From positions 1-64,000 of the forward strand of contig NZ_CABUOD010000025.1 of the NCBI RefSeq assembly GCF_902493135.1: a stretch of 64,000 nt of DNA, in the 5' to 3' direction. The notes beneath the pieces were generated by a model. That model did not search any database and was not told where the DNA came from. It saw nothing but the letters and a program-made list of their open reading frames with translations. Position numbers and translations under genes: made by a program. This document shows positions 18,753 to 25,899 of the stretch, in pieces (the first letter of the stretch is position 1; every line of letters begins with the position of its first letter). Source of the DNA: an uncultured Parabacteroides sp. GTDB lineage: Bacteria; Bacteroidota; Bacteroidia; Bacteroidales; Tannerellaceae.

Positions 18753-19431
18753 GTCCCAATCCTTTTTCTATTGTTTCTATCAGACCGTCCTTCACGCGGA
18801 TAATACGGTCGGTCGCCTCGGCCACGGAAGGTTCGTGCGTCACGATCACCATCGTCAGCCCTTCGAGGTTCACATTGCGGAGCAGTTCCATCACCTCGAC
18901 CGTCGTCTTGCTGTCCAACGCTCCGGTCGGTTCATCCGCCAGGATCACCTGCGGCTTGGCAATCAGGGCACGGGCAATGGCGACACGCTGCTTCTGTCCG
19001 CCGGACATTTCGTTCGGCATGTGTTCCGCCCAGTCTTTCAACCCGACCATGTCTAAATACTCCAGCGCCATAGCGTTGCGCTTCTTACGGCCTATGCCTT
19101 GATAGTAGAGGGGCAACGCCACGTTCTCCATCGCATTTTTGAATGAAATCAAGTTAAAGGACTGGAAGATGAATCCGATCATGCGGTTACGCAGTTCCGC
19201 CGCGCGTGTTTCGCTCAGATTGCGGATCAACTGCCCGTTCAGGGTATAAGTGCCCGTATCGTATGTATCCAGTATTCCCAAAATATTCAATAATGTGGAT
19301 TTTCCCGATCCCGACGCACCCATAATAGAGACCATCTCTCCCTTCTCTATGTCCAAGTCTATGCCTTTCAAAACGTGCAACGGCGCACCGTTGAAATACG
19401 TTTTGTTAATTCCTTCCAGATGAATCATCAT
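18745..19431 (-). CDS. ABC transporter ATP-binding protein (MacB/LolD type)
   Basis: 228 residues. Walker A GASGSGKST (about 38-46), signature MSGGQKQRVAIARAL, Walker B VILADEP and a switch histidine in VTHEP. It belongs to the MacB/LolD/FtsE group that drives FtsX-like permeases. It is the first gene of the export operon and has no fused permease, so it must pair with the two permeases that follow. The 418 bp upstream, shared with the divergent purT, hold no gene. Confidence 0.93.
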   Translation of the reverse strand: MMIHLEGINKTYFNGAPLHVLKGIDLDIEKGEMVSIMGASGSGKSTLLNILGILDTYDTGTYTLNGQLIRNLSETRAAELRNRMIGFIFQSFNLISFKNAMENVALPLYYQGIGRKKRNAMALEYLDMVGLKDWAEHMPNEMSGGQKQRVAIARALIAKPQVILADEPTGALDSKTTVEVMELLRNVNLEGLTMVIVTHEPSVAEATDRIIRVKDGLIETIEKGLGHV

Positions 19432-19668
19432 ATTTATTGTTGCTTTTATCTATTAGACGAACATTTTGCCAAATCGTTACACAAATAGTAAAATATTTTG
19501 TCATTAACTGCCACAAATATATGCTTTACCAAAATACCTTGTATCACAAGGTACTTATATTTAACCCAAATTAACCTCACAAAAGTTTATATTCCTTTGC
19601 AGAAAACGATCTTTACATCTGCACGGAAGTTTGATCAGACTTGCATCTATTTTATTCTCTGCAATACC

Positions 19669-19731
19669 GTATATGTTTTCGACAATGTCGTGTATATTCT
19701 TGACAACCTCAATTATATTCTCGACAATGCC
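19669..19731. repeat. Three tandem 21-bp repeats upstream of purT
   Basis: Units start at 19669, 19690 and 19711. Each contains TATATTYTYGACAA or close to it: TTTTCGACAATG, TTCTTGACAACC, TTCTCGACAATG. A fourth, degenerate core (ATTCGACAAATA) overlaps the purT start region at 19831-19851. The 21-bp spacing equals two helical turns, which suits a protein-binding array. The rest of the purT/ABC intergenic space shows nothing else clear. Confidence 0.6.
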
Positions 19732-19780
19732 GAAAACAAATTACACTTGCATCTATTCGGAAATCCCCCATCGGGAACCA

Positions 19781-19811
19781 TTTGTCAATTGCCAATATTC
19801 CTGTACCTTTG
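19781..19811 (+). promoter_or_regulatory. purT promoter
   Basis: TTTG (19781-19784), a 19-bp spacer, then TACCTTTG (19804-19811): a textbook Bacteroidetes promoter. The predicted start is near 19818, giving a leader of about 30 nt. Confidence 0.75.
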
Positions 19812-19849
19812 CGCCTGCAAACAAAGAAAATATAATACATTCGACAAAT

Positions 19850-21031
19850 ATGGTAACAATAGGAACACCGAAGTCGGCTACCGCAACGAAGGTTTTGCTC
19901 TGCGGTTCCGGCGAATTAGGCAAAGAGTTTGTAATCGAATTGCAACGTTACGGAGTGGAAGTGATCGCTTTGGACAAATATGCAGATGCTCCGGCCATGC
20001 AGGTCGCCCACCGTTCGTATGTCGTATCGATGTTGGACGGAGATGCCTTGCGCGAGATTGTAGAAAAAGAAAAGCCGGATTATATCGTTCCCGAAGTGGA
20101 GGCCATTGCGACCCGGACGTTGATGGAGCTGGAAAAAGAAGGATTCCATGTCATCCCGACCGCCCGTGCCACCTGGCTGACGATGAACCGCGAAGGCATC
20201 CGCCGTCTGGCTGCCGAGGAATTGGGTTTGCCGACCTCTCCTTATCGCTTTGCCGAGACGGAAGAAGAGTTTATCGAGGCCGTCAAAGCGATCGGGATGC
20301 CGTGTGTCGTCAAGCCGATCATGAGTTCGAGCGGACACGGACAGAGCGTCATCCGCAAAGAGGAAGACATCGACCGCTCGTGGCAGTATGCGCAGGAAGG
20401 CGGACGTGCCGGTGCCGGGAAGGTGATCGTCGAGGGGTTTGTCGATTTCGATTACGAAATCACCCAGTTGACTGTCCGTCATATCGGAGGCACATCATTC
20501 CTGGAACCGGTCGGACACGTACAGGTCGACGGCGACTATCGCGAATCCTGGCAGCCGCAGGCGATGAGTCCGGTTGCCAAAGAAAAGGCACGCGAGATCG
20601 CAGGCAAGATCACGGAGGCGCTTGGCGGCCGCGGTATCTTCGGGGTCGAATTGTTTGTCAAGGGCGAAGATGTCATTTTCAGCGAAGTCTCTCCCCGTCC
20701 GCACGACACGGGAATGGTCACGATGATCACGCAGGATCTTTCGCAGTTCGCCTTGCATGCCCGTGCCGTATTGGGCTTGCCGATCCCGAACATCGCCTTC
20801 CACGGTGCAGGCGCTTCGCGTGCCGTCGTGGTCGAAGGGGACAGCAACCGACTCGCGTTAGGCAACCTCGATAAGGTACTGGAACAGCCGGACACCCAAA
20901 TGCGCTTCTTCGGCAAACCGGAAGTCCACGGACATCGCCGTATGGCCGTGCTGCTGGCTCGCGGACTGGATGTGGCCGATGCACGCCGGAAAACCGGGGT
21001 GATGATGGAGCGGTTGGAGATAAAGTTATAA
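19850..21031 (+). CDS. purT: Formate-dependent phosphoribosylglycinamide formyltransferase (GAR transformylase 2)
   Basis: 393 residues from the ATG at 19850. Longer in-frame readings from 19631 cross the promoter and are rejected. Opening MVTIGTPKSA, then VLLCGSGELGKEF (nucleotide-binding start of the PurT/PurK fold), an ATP-grasp domain with KPIMSSSGHGQS, and FSEVSPRPHDTGMVT near the C-terminal part of the active site. The enzyme makes formyl-GAR from GAR, formate and ATP in purine synthesis. It stands alone, downstream of a strong promoter and the 21-bp repeats, which may carry its regulation. Confidence 0.96.
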   Translation: MVTIGTPKSATATKVLLCGSGELGKEFVIELQRYGVEVIALDKYADAPAMQVAHRSYVVSMLDGDALREIVEKEKPDYIVPEVEAIATRTLMELEKEGFHVIPTARATWLTMNREGIRRLAAEELGLPTSPYRFAETEEEFIEAVKAIGMPCVVKPIMSSSGHGQSVIRKEEDIDRSWQYAQEGGRAGAGKVIVEGFVDFDYEITQLTVRHIGGTSFLEPVGHVQVDGDYRESWQPQAMSPVAKEKAREIAGKITEALGGRGIFGVELFVKGEDVIFSEVSPRPHDTGMVTMITQDLSQFALHARAVLGLPIPNIAFHGAGASRAVVVEGDSNRLALGNLDKVLEQPDTQMRFFGKPEVHGHRRMAVLLARGLDVADARRKTGVMMERLEIKL

Positions 21032-21045
21032 TATTCAAGGCGGTT

Positions 21046-21102
21046 TTAACCCGACACCGATGCAGGTGAAGCGATAGAGACATCATCGCCATCGTTATAA
21101 TG
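21046..21102 (-). pseudogene. Remnant of the C-terminus of a paralogue of the 21896-22309 gene
   Basis: The minus strand reads Y-N-D-G-D-D-V-S-I-A-S-P-A-S-V-S-G-stop. The intact gene ends Y-D-D-G-D-Y-F-F-I-A-S-S-A-S-A and a few more residues. Only about 18 codons survive. It lies next to the duplicated region upstream of the first XRE gene, so the whole unit was once present twice. Confidence 0.55.
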
Positions 21103-21109
21103 GGCTTTG

Positions 21110-21213
21110 ATAATATCAGCAAATGCCATGTCTTGATATTTCTCTGTGGAATAATCAGTAATCGGATATTATTGCTTATTTTTGCTTCAAAGAAACTAAA
21201 ATAATAAAGTCTT
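21110..21213. repeat. Duplicated 104-bp region upstream of the first XRE gene
   Basis: Colinear without gaps with 22404-22507; I count about ten mismatches over 104 bp. It contains the promoter element and runs directly into the duplicated coding sequence. Confidence 0.8.
21177..21184 (+). promoter_or_regulatory. Promoter -7 element (TATTTTTG) of the first XRE gene
   Basis: It fits TAnnTTTG and is identical in position and sequence to the copy at 22471-22478. There is no clear -33 match. Confidence 0.45.
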
Positions 21214-21603
21214 ATGGAAACAACAGCAGTAAGAAGGAGCAATCATGGTGCAAACGTAAAACGTTGGCGGGAATGGCGAAACATCAATCAGGATGTATTG
21301 GCTGAAAAGATCGGCGTGTCACAAGCGGCTCTTTCCGGATATGAAAAAAGAGACAAATTGGAACCTGAAATATTAAAGAAGATTTGTGATGCATTAAATA
21401 TTCCGGAAGAGGCCATTACAGAAATGGACTCCGATACGGCCATTAATATTATTTCAAGCACATTCAACGATCACGCATCCGGAGTAAACTACTATCCGAC
21501 TTTTAATCCAATAGACAAAATAGCCGAGCTTTACGAGCGCCTGTTAAAATCGGAGCAAGAGAAAGTCGCCATTCTACAGGAAGTAATACAGGATCAGAAA
21601 TAG
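21214..21603 (+). CDS. XRE-family HTH regulator, copy 1
   Basis: 129 residues. The helix-turn-helix covers about residues 14-68 (WREWRNINQDVLAEKIGVSQ, then ALSGYEK). A variable middle (about 72-100) and a C-terminal helix (ELYERLLKSEQEKVAILQE) follow, the latter probably a coiled coil for dimerisation. The first 110 or so bases and the last 75 or so are nearly identical to copy 2 (22508-22897), while the middle has diverged. The target is unknown; self-control or control of the adjacent minus-strand gene is plausible. The region is AT-richer than purT. Confidence 0.85.
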   Translation: METTAVRRSNHGANVKRWREWRNINQDVLAEKIGVSQAALSGYEKRDKLEPEILKKICDALNIPEEAITEMDSDTAINIISSTFNDHASGVNYYPTFNPIDKIAELYERLLKSEQEKVAILQEVIQDQK

Positions 21604-21738
21604 CGACGGATGATCTCACCCGATTTCACTGTTTCCAACAGCCGGTAATACAGGTAACGGTTGCTCTATCAGATGTCTCGATTTATCATCCATATTATTT
21701 TTATCTCATGTTTGGGGGTGTGTCATTAATCTGTATAT

Positions 21739-21836
21739 TAGAACACAGATGAGACAGATTCACACAGATTGATTATAGTAAATCAATAAAATAAAAATCT
21801 GCGGTTATCTGTTGAATCTGTGTCATCTGCGTTCTA
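21739..21836. repeat. Imperfect inverted repeat built on CACAGATT
   Basis: The left arm (from AGAACACAGATGAGACAGAT) matches the reverse complement of the right arm (ending ATCTGTGTCATCTGCGTTCT), with about 25 bp between. The remainder of 21604-21895 shows nothing else. Confidence 0.65.
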
Positions 21837-21895
21837 TTTTATATTTTGACACCTTCTTTGTACATACTTTCACTGACCGGTCCTTTGTGCAAATT

Positions 21896-22309
21896 TCAGC
21901 TTCGGCACAACGCTGATGCAGATGAGGCGATAAAAAAATAATCGCCATCGTCATATTTGACTTGCAGACAAAGTTTCTCCGTGACCCAGGCGCTCATTAA
22001 ATAATTATAAGCATACGTCCGGTTACAATATTCGATATAATCTTTCAAGTCCTTCTGATCGTCTAAAAATAAATACGAACTATCACACAAAGTGTTTCCA
22101 TCAAACAAACAACTGAGCGTAGCGTTCCTAAAACGAATTTCAACAGCACTGTTCTTCTCCCTCTTACAAAGATATTCCATAATACAAACTTCTTTATTTT
22201 CAAATAACGGAGGAAGCTTATCCAAAGAAAGACCGATTACTTTGAAGGCGGAACAAAGTTGTTCTGCACATTCACCTTCCGAAACAAATAACAATGATGT
22301 ATGAGCCAT
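21896..22309 (-). CDS. Hypothetical protein paired with the XRE regulator
   Basis: 137 residues that I do not recognise. There is no signal peptide or membrane helix. It is Cys-rich for its size (about eight Cys: Cys14 in GECAEQLCSAF, CIMEYLC, LSCLF, TLCDSS and others) and probably alpha/beta. It is divergent from XRE copy 2. A C-terminal remnant of a second copy survives beside XRE copy 1, so gene and regulator were duplicated together. That linkage suggests a functional pair (a small regulated effector, or a toxin-antitoxin-like module), but nothing in the sequence proves it. Confidence 0.65.
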   Translation of the reverse strand: MAHTSLLFVSEGECAEQLCSAFKVIGLSLDKLPPLFENKEVCIMEYLCKREKNSAVEIRFRNATLSCLFDGNTLCDSSYLFLDDQKDLKDYIEYCNRTYAYNYLMSAWVTEKLCLQVKYDDGDYFFIASSASALCRS

Positions 22310-22403
22310 AATATATATTTAATTTGAGTTTCATATGCAAAGAATTGAAATAAAAGCAATGCCACCTATCAGTTCGATTAATAAAATATCAGAATGCGCC
22401 ATA

Positions 22404-22507
22404 ATAATATCAGCAAATGCTTTGTCTTGATATTTGTCTACAGAATAATCAGTAATCGGATATTATTGCTTATTTTTGTTCCAAAGAAATTTAAATAATA
22501 AAGTCTT
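22404..22507. repeat. Duplicated 104-bp region upstream of the second XRE gene
   Basis: Partner of 21110-21213, ending at the ATG of XRE copy 2. Confidence 0.8.
22471..22478 (+). promoter_or_regulatory. Promoter -7 element (TATTTTTG) of the second XRE gene
   Basis: Same element as at 21177-21184, about 30 bp before the start codon. Confidence 0.45.
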
Positions 22508-22897
22508 ATGGAAACAACAGCAGCAAGAAGGAGCAATCATGGTGCAAACGTAAAACGTTGGCGGGAATGGCGAAACATCAATCAGGATGTATTGGCTGAA
22601 AAGATCGGCGTGTCACAAGCGACCCTTTCCGGATACGAGAAAAAAGACAAACTGGAACCTGAAATATTAGAGAAAATTGCTAAAGCATTAGATATTCCAG
22701 TGGAAGCTATTACAGAAATGGATGACGGAACTTCCATTAATATTTTTTCCGGCACGTGGAAAGATAATGCTTATGTTTCTGGTTATGTAACCAATATCAA
22801 TCCTTTGGAAAAAGTCATCGAGCTTTACGAGCGCCTGTTAAAATCGGAACAAGAGAAAGTCGCCATTCTGCAGGAAACAATACAGGATCAGAAATAG
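22508..22897 (+). CDS. XRE-family HTH regulator, copy 2
   Basis: 129 residues, paralogue of 21214-21603. The N-terminal HTH is almost unchanged (WREWRNINQDVLAEKIGVSQ) and the C-terminal helix matches. The middle reads NIFSGTWKDNAYVSGYVTNI where copy 1 has NIISSTFNDHASGVNYYPTF. It sits divergent from the hypothetical gene at 21896-22309. The recognition helix is conserved, so both copies should bind similar operators and could form heterodimers. Confidence 0.85.
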   Translation: METTAARRSNHGANVKRWREWRNINQDVLAEKIGVSQATLSGYEKKDKLEPEILEKIAKALDIPVEAITEMDDGTSINIFSGTWKDNAYVSGYVTNINPLEKVIELYERLLKSEQEKVAILQETIQDQK

Positions 22898-22976
22898 CAT
22901 GGGCCATAGATAAAACTTTTGCACAACAAGAATGCCGCCTTCCGTGTTTTGTTTATAAAAAGAAAGGATAATAGAA

Positions 22977-23699
22977 ATGAGACTGACATATATCTATCAT
23001 AGCGGTTTTGCGATCGAGGCAGACGGATTTGCCATTTTGATCGATTATTACAAAGACACGGGTAAGTCGCCGGAGAAGGGATTCGTGCATGAGGAACTGT
23101 TGAATCGCGCGGGTACATTATATGTATTGGCCTCCCATTTCCATCCGGATCATTTCAATCCGGAGGTTTTGAAGTGGAAAGCATACAAAAAAGATATCGT
23201 CTATCTTTTCGGCAAAGATATTTTGAAAAGGAACCGGGCAAAGAAAGAAGACGCGATCTATCTCAAGAAAGGAGATACCTACGAGGATCATAACCTGCGG
23301 ATCGAGGCATTCGGATCGACGGACTCCGGCATATCCTTCCTGATCGAAGCCGAAGGGAAACGCCTTTTCCATGCCGGCGACCTGAACAACTGGCACTGGA
23401 AAGACGAATCGACCCCAGAGGAAGTCGCAGAAGCGGAAAAGAATTATCTGAAAGAATTGGACGACCTGGTAAAGGTTACCGACAAACTGGATGTCGCCAT
23501 GTTCCCGGTCGATCCGCGTATCGGGACCGATTTCATGCGCGGTGCACAACAGTTTGTAGACCGCATCAAAACCAATATCTTTGTGCCGATGCATTTCTGG
23601 GATCACCCGGCCGAGGCGGCGGCTTTCGGGCCTTACGCTGAGTCGCGCGGTTGCCGGTACGTGTTGATTTCTGTTCCGGGGGAAGGGACGGAGATTTAA
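22977..23699 (+). CDS. Metallo-beta-lactamase-fold hydrolase (UlaG-like)
   Basis: 240 residues. His8 in YHSG near the start and the metal motif HFHPDHF (His54, His56, Asp58, His59) mark the MBL fold, with further candidate ligands in LFHAGDLNNWHW and the C-terminal PMHFWDH. The N-terminal HSG is typical of the UlaG/UPF0173 branch rather than of glyoxalase II. No signal peptide, so cytoplasmic. The substrate is unknown. It is followed 41 bp later by a glyoxalase-like gene, with an AT-rich repeat spacer between them. Confidence 0.85.
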   Translation: MRLTYIYHSGFAIEADGFAILIDYYKDTGKSPEKGFVHEELLNRAGTLYVLASHFHPDHFNPEVLKWKAYKKDIVYLFGKDILKRNRAKKEDAIYLKKGDTYEDHNLRIEAFGSTDSGISFLIEAEGKRLFHAGDLNNWHWKDESTPEEVAEAEKNYLKELDDLVKVTDKLDVAMFPVDPRIGTDFMRGAQQFVDRIKTNIFVPMHFWDHPAEAAAFGPYAESRGCRYVLISVPGEGTEI

Positions 23700-23740
23700 G
23701 AATTAAAAATTAAGAATTAAAAATTAAAAAATAAAGAGGG

Positions 23741-24118
23741 ATGGAGATAAAGAGCAGATTTGATCATTTTAATATCAATGTCCTGGATCTGGACAGAAGT
23801 ATTGCGTTTTATGGAAAAGCGCTTGGCTTGAAAGAGCATCACCGCAAGGAAGCGGCAGACGGTTCATTCATTCTGGTTTACCTGACAGACAACGAGACAG
23901 GGTTCCTGCTGGAACTGACCTGGCTGCGCGACCGGAAAGAAGCATACGAATTGGGAGACAATGAAAGTCATCTCTGTTTCCGTGTAGCCGGCAATTACGA
24001 TGAGGTACGCGAATATCACCGTGAACTCGGGTATATCTGTTTCGAAAATAACGAGATGGGATTGTACTTCATCAATGACCCGGACGATTATTGGATCGAG
24101 ATTTTACCTGCTAAATAA
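23741..24118 (+). CDS. VOC/glyoxalase I-like metalloprotein
   Basis: 125 residues, the usual length of GloA. Metal ligands in the expected order: His9 (DHFN), Glu58 (LLELTW), His77 (ESHLCF) and Glu120 (WIEILPAK), as in Ni-type glyoxalase I. Glyoxalase I converts the methylglyoxal-thiol adduct to a lactoyl thioester. Its position after an MBL-fold hydrolase hints at a shared detoxification role, but the MBL gene is not a typical GloB. Family membership is firm, the exact substrate less so. Confidence 0.85.
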   Translation: MEIKSRFDHFNINVLDLDRSIAFYGKALGLKEHHRKEAADGSFILVYLTDNETGFLLELTWLRDRKEAYELGDNESHLCFRVAGNYDEVREYHRELGYICFENNEMGLYFINDPDDYWIEILPAK

Positions 24119-24169
24119 CATATCGGGTAACATATTCACGCCTATTTCGGTTTTTTTTGAATAAAATCA

Positions 24170-24199
24170 TTGCGCCTTACCAGATTCCTCTTATATTTG
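24170..24199 (+). promoter_or_regulatory. Promoter of the ROK glucokinase gene
   Basis: TTG (24170-24172), a 19-bp spacer and TATATTTG (24192-24199). Predicted start near 24206, about 32 nt before the ATG at 24238. The element lies inside the longer in-frame reading from 24157, which argues against that start. Confidence 0.7.
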
Positions 24200-24237
24200 C
24201 TTTCCAGAAAAGCATTATTAATCTAAAATATAAAATC

Positions 24238-25200
24238 ATGGAGAAGCCTTATGTAGTAGGTATCGATATAGGTGGTACCAATACTGTTTTTGGCGTAGTA
24301 GATGCAAGAGGAACAATCTTGTACAGTAGTTCAATTAAAACCGGAAAGTACACTGACGTCGACGATTATGTCAGCGAACTTGCCAATGGTTTGAAATTAG
24401 TGATCGACCAGGCCGGTGGCGTGGACAAAATAAAAGGTATAGGCGTGGGAGCTCCTAACGGGAATTTCTTTAACGGTTGTATCGAATTTGCTCCGAACCT
24501 TCCCTGGAAAGGTAAAATTCCTTTGGCCCAACTGATCAGTGAAAAGCTGGATGGCGTGCCCGTAGCATTGACAAACGATGCGAATGCGGCTGCTATCGGT
24601 GAGATGACGTACGGCGCTGCACGCGGTATGAAAGACTTTATCGTGATCACACTGGGAACCGGTGTCGGCAGCGGTATCGTAATCGGCGGCAATCTGGTTT
24701 ACGGGCACGACGGATTTGCAGGCGAACTGGGTCACGTGATCATGCGTCGTAACAACGGACGTCCTTGCGGTTGCGGTCGCCAAGGTTGCCTCGAAGCATA
24801 TGCTTCTGCTACAGGTGTTGCCCGTACAGCACGCGAATTCCTGGAAATCCGCAAGGACGACAGCTTGCTTCGCGAACTGGATCCGGACGAAATCACATCA
24901 AAAGATGTGTATGACGCAGCCATGAAGAACGACAAGCTGGCTTTGGAAATCTTCGAATTCACGGGTAATATCTTAGGTGAAGCATTCGCTGATTTCGTTG
25001 CATTCTCAAGTCCTGAAGCGATCATCCTGTTCGGTGGCCTGACCAAATCCGGCGATCTGATCATGAATCCGATCAAACGTTCAATGGAAAAGAACATGTT
25101 GAAAGTGTTCGAAGGCAAGACAAAACTGTTGTTCTCCCAATTGAAAGAAAGCGATGCCGCCGTATTGGGCGCAAGCGCACTGGGCTGGGAAGTGAAATAA
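24238..25200 (+). CDS. ROK-family glucokinase
   Basis: 320 residues from the ATG at 24238. Phosphate-binding GIDIGGTNTVFG at the N-terminus, NDANAAAIGE with the catalytic region, GTGVGSGIVIGG, and the ROK zinc motif CGCGRQGC (Cys177, Cys179, Cys184) followed by LEAYASATG. ROK kinases phosphorylate glucose or related sugars with ATP; Bacteroidetes enzymes of this type serve as the main glucokinase. It sits alone with its own promoter and is followed by a hairpin repeat that could end transcription. Confidence 0.9.
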   Translation: MEKPYVVGIDIGGTNTVFGVVDARGTILYSSSIKTGKYTDVDDYVSELANGLKLVIDQAGGVDKIKGIGVGAPNGNFFNGCIEFAPNLPWKGKIPLAQLISEKLDGVPVALTNDANAAAIGEMTYGAARGMKDFIVITLGTGVGSGIVIGGNLVYGHDGFAGELGHVIMRRNNGRPCGCGRQGCLEAYASATGVARTAREFLEIRKDDSLLRELDPDEITSKDVYDAAMKNDKLALEIFEFTGNILGEAFADFVAFSSPEAIILFGGLTKSGDLIMNPIKRSMEKNMLKVFEGKTKLLFSQLKESDAAVLGASALGWEVK

Positions 25201-25218
25201 TAAAGACACAAAGCTATT

Positions 25219-25284
25219 TCAGGCACGGATTTCGCGGATTACACGGTTTGTTAGAACAGTGAAATCCGTGTAATCCGTGCCTGA
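25219..25284. repeat. Hairpin repeat built on ACGGATT/AATCCGT
   Basis: The left arm begins TCAGGCACGGATT and contains a second GGATTACACGG. The right arm ends AATCCGTGCCTGA. Together they form a long imperfect stem between the glucokinase and Nudix genes. A related half-copy opens the window (1-21). Confidence 0.7.
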
Positions 25285-25303
25285 CTATTAAATATAAAAT
25301 ATC

Positions 25304-25819
25304 ATGTCCCATCCTTTACATCAATTTACGTATTGTCCGAAATGCGGAGCCAGGACATTTGTGGAGCGCAACGAGAAAGCGAAACAATGCACCACTTGCG
25401 GCTTCGTCTATTACTTCAATCCTTCCGCCGCCGTAGCCTGCTTTATCCGTAATCCCAAAGGAGAATTATTATTGGTACGCCGTGCCAAAGAACCGGCCAA
25501 AGGGACGCTCGACCTGCCCGGCGGTTTTGTCGACATGCATGAATCGGCCGAAGAAGCCGCCCACAGGGAAGTAAAGGAAGAAACCGGCCTTGAATTGACG
25601 GATTGCCGTTACCTTTTCTCCATTCCCAACATCTATCCTTATTGCGGTTTCGATGTCCACACCGTCGATATGTTTTTCGAATGCCTCGCCGTATCCTTCA
25701 ACGGAGCCAAAGCGGAAGACGATGCCGCCGAGATCATTATCCTGCCAGCTAACCAACTAAATCCGGACGATTTCGGATTGCAATCTATCAAAAAAGCAGT
25801 AGGGCGCTATATAAAGTAA
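25304..25819 (+). CDS. Nudix hydrolase with N-terminal zinc ribbon
   Basis: 171 residues. A zinc ribbon with Cys11, Cys14, Cys29 and Cys32 precedes a complete Nudix box (residues 74-96, G-x5-E-x7-REVKEETGL). This layout resembles NudC-like NADH pyrophosphatases, but the protein is shorter than NudC (about 260). It would hydrolyse a nucleoside diphosphate linked to another moiety. Cytoplasmic, single gene. Confidence 0.88.
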   Translation: MSHPLHQFTYCPKCGARTFVERNEKAKQCTTCGFVYYFNPSAAVACFIRNPKGELLLVRRAKEPAKGTLDLPGGFVDMHESAEEAAHREVKEETGLELTDCRYLFSIPNIYPYCGFDVHTVDMFFECLAVSFNGAKAEDDAAEIIILPANQLNPDDFGLQSIKKAVGRYIK

Positions 25820-25828
25820 TATATTTCT

Positions 25829-25836
25829 TATATTTG
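25829..25836 (+). promoter_or_regulatory. Promoter -7 element (TATATTTG) of the TPR gene
   Basis: It fits TAnnTTTG, about 64 bp before the ATG. No -33 match at 19-21 bp. Confidence 0.45.
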
Positions 25837-25899
25837 CAACTTAGAACCAACATATACAGTTATATTTACATATATCTGTATCATAAAAGCTAAGGAGTG

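Noticed and set aside
19498..20874. 458-codon open frame over purT
   Set aside because: It runs through the promoter and purT in a different frame with an Arg/Cys-rich, non-protein-like composition.
22310..22480. Minus-strand 40-odd-codon frame conserved in both XRE upstream regions
   Set aside because: No plausible start codon, and its conservation is explained by the recent 104-bp duplication.
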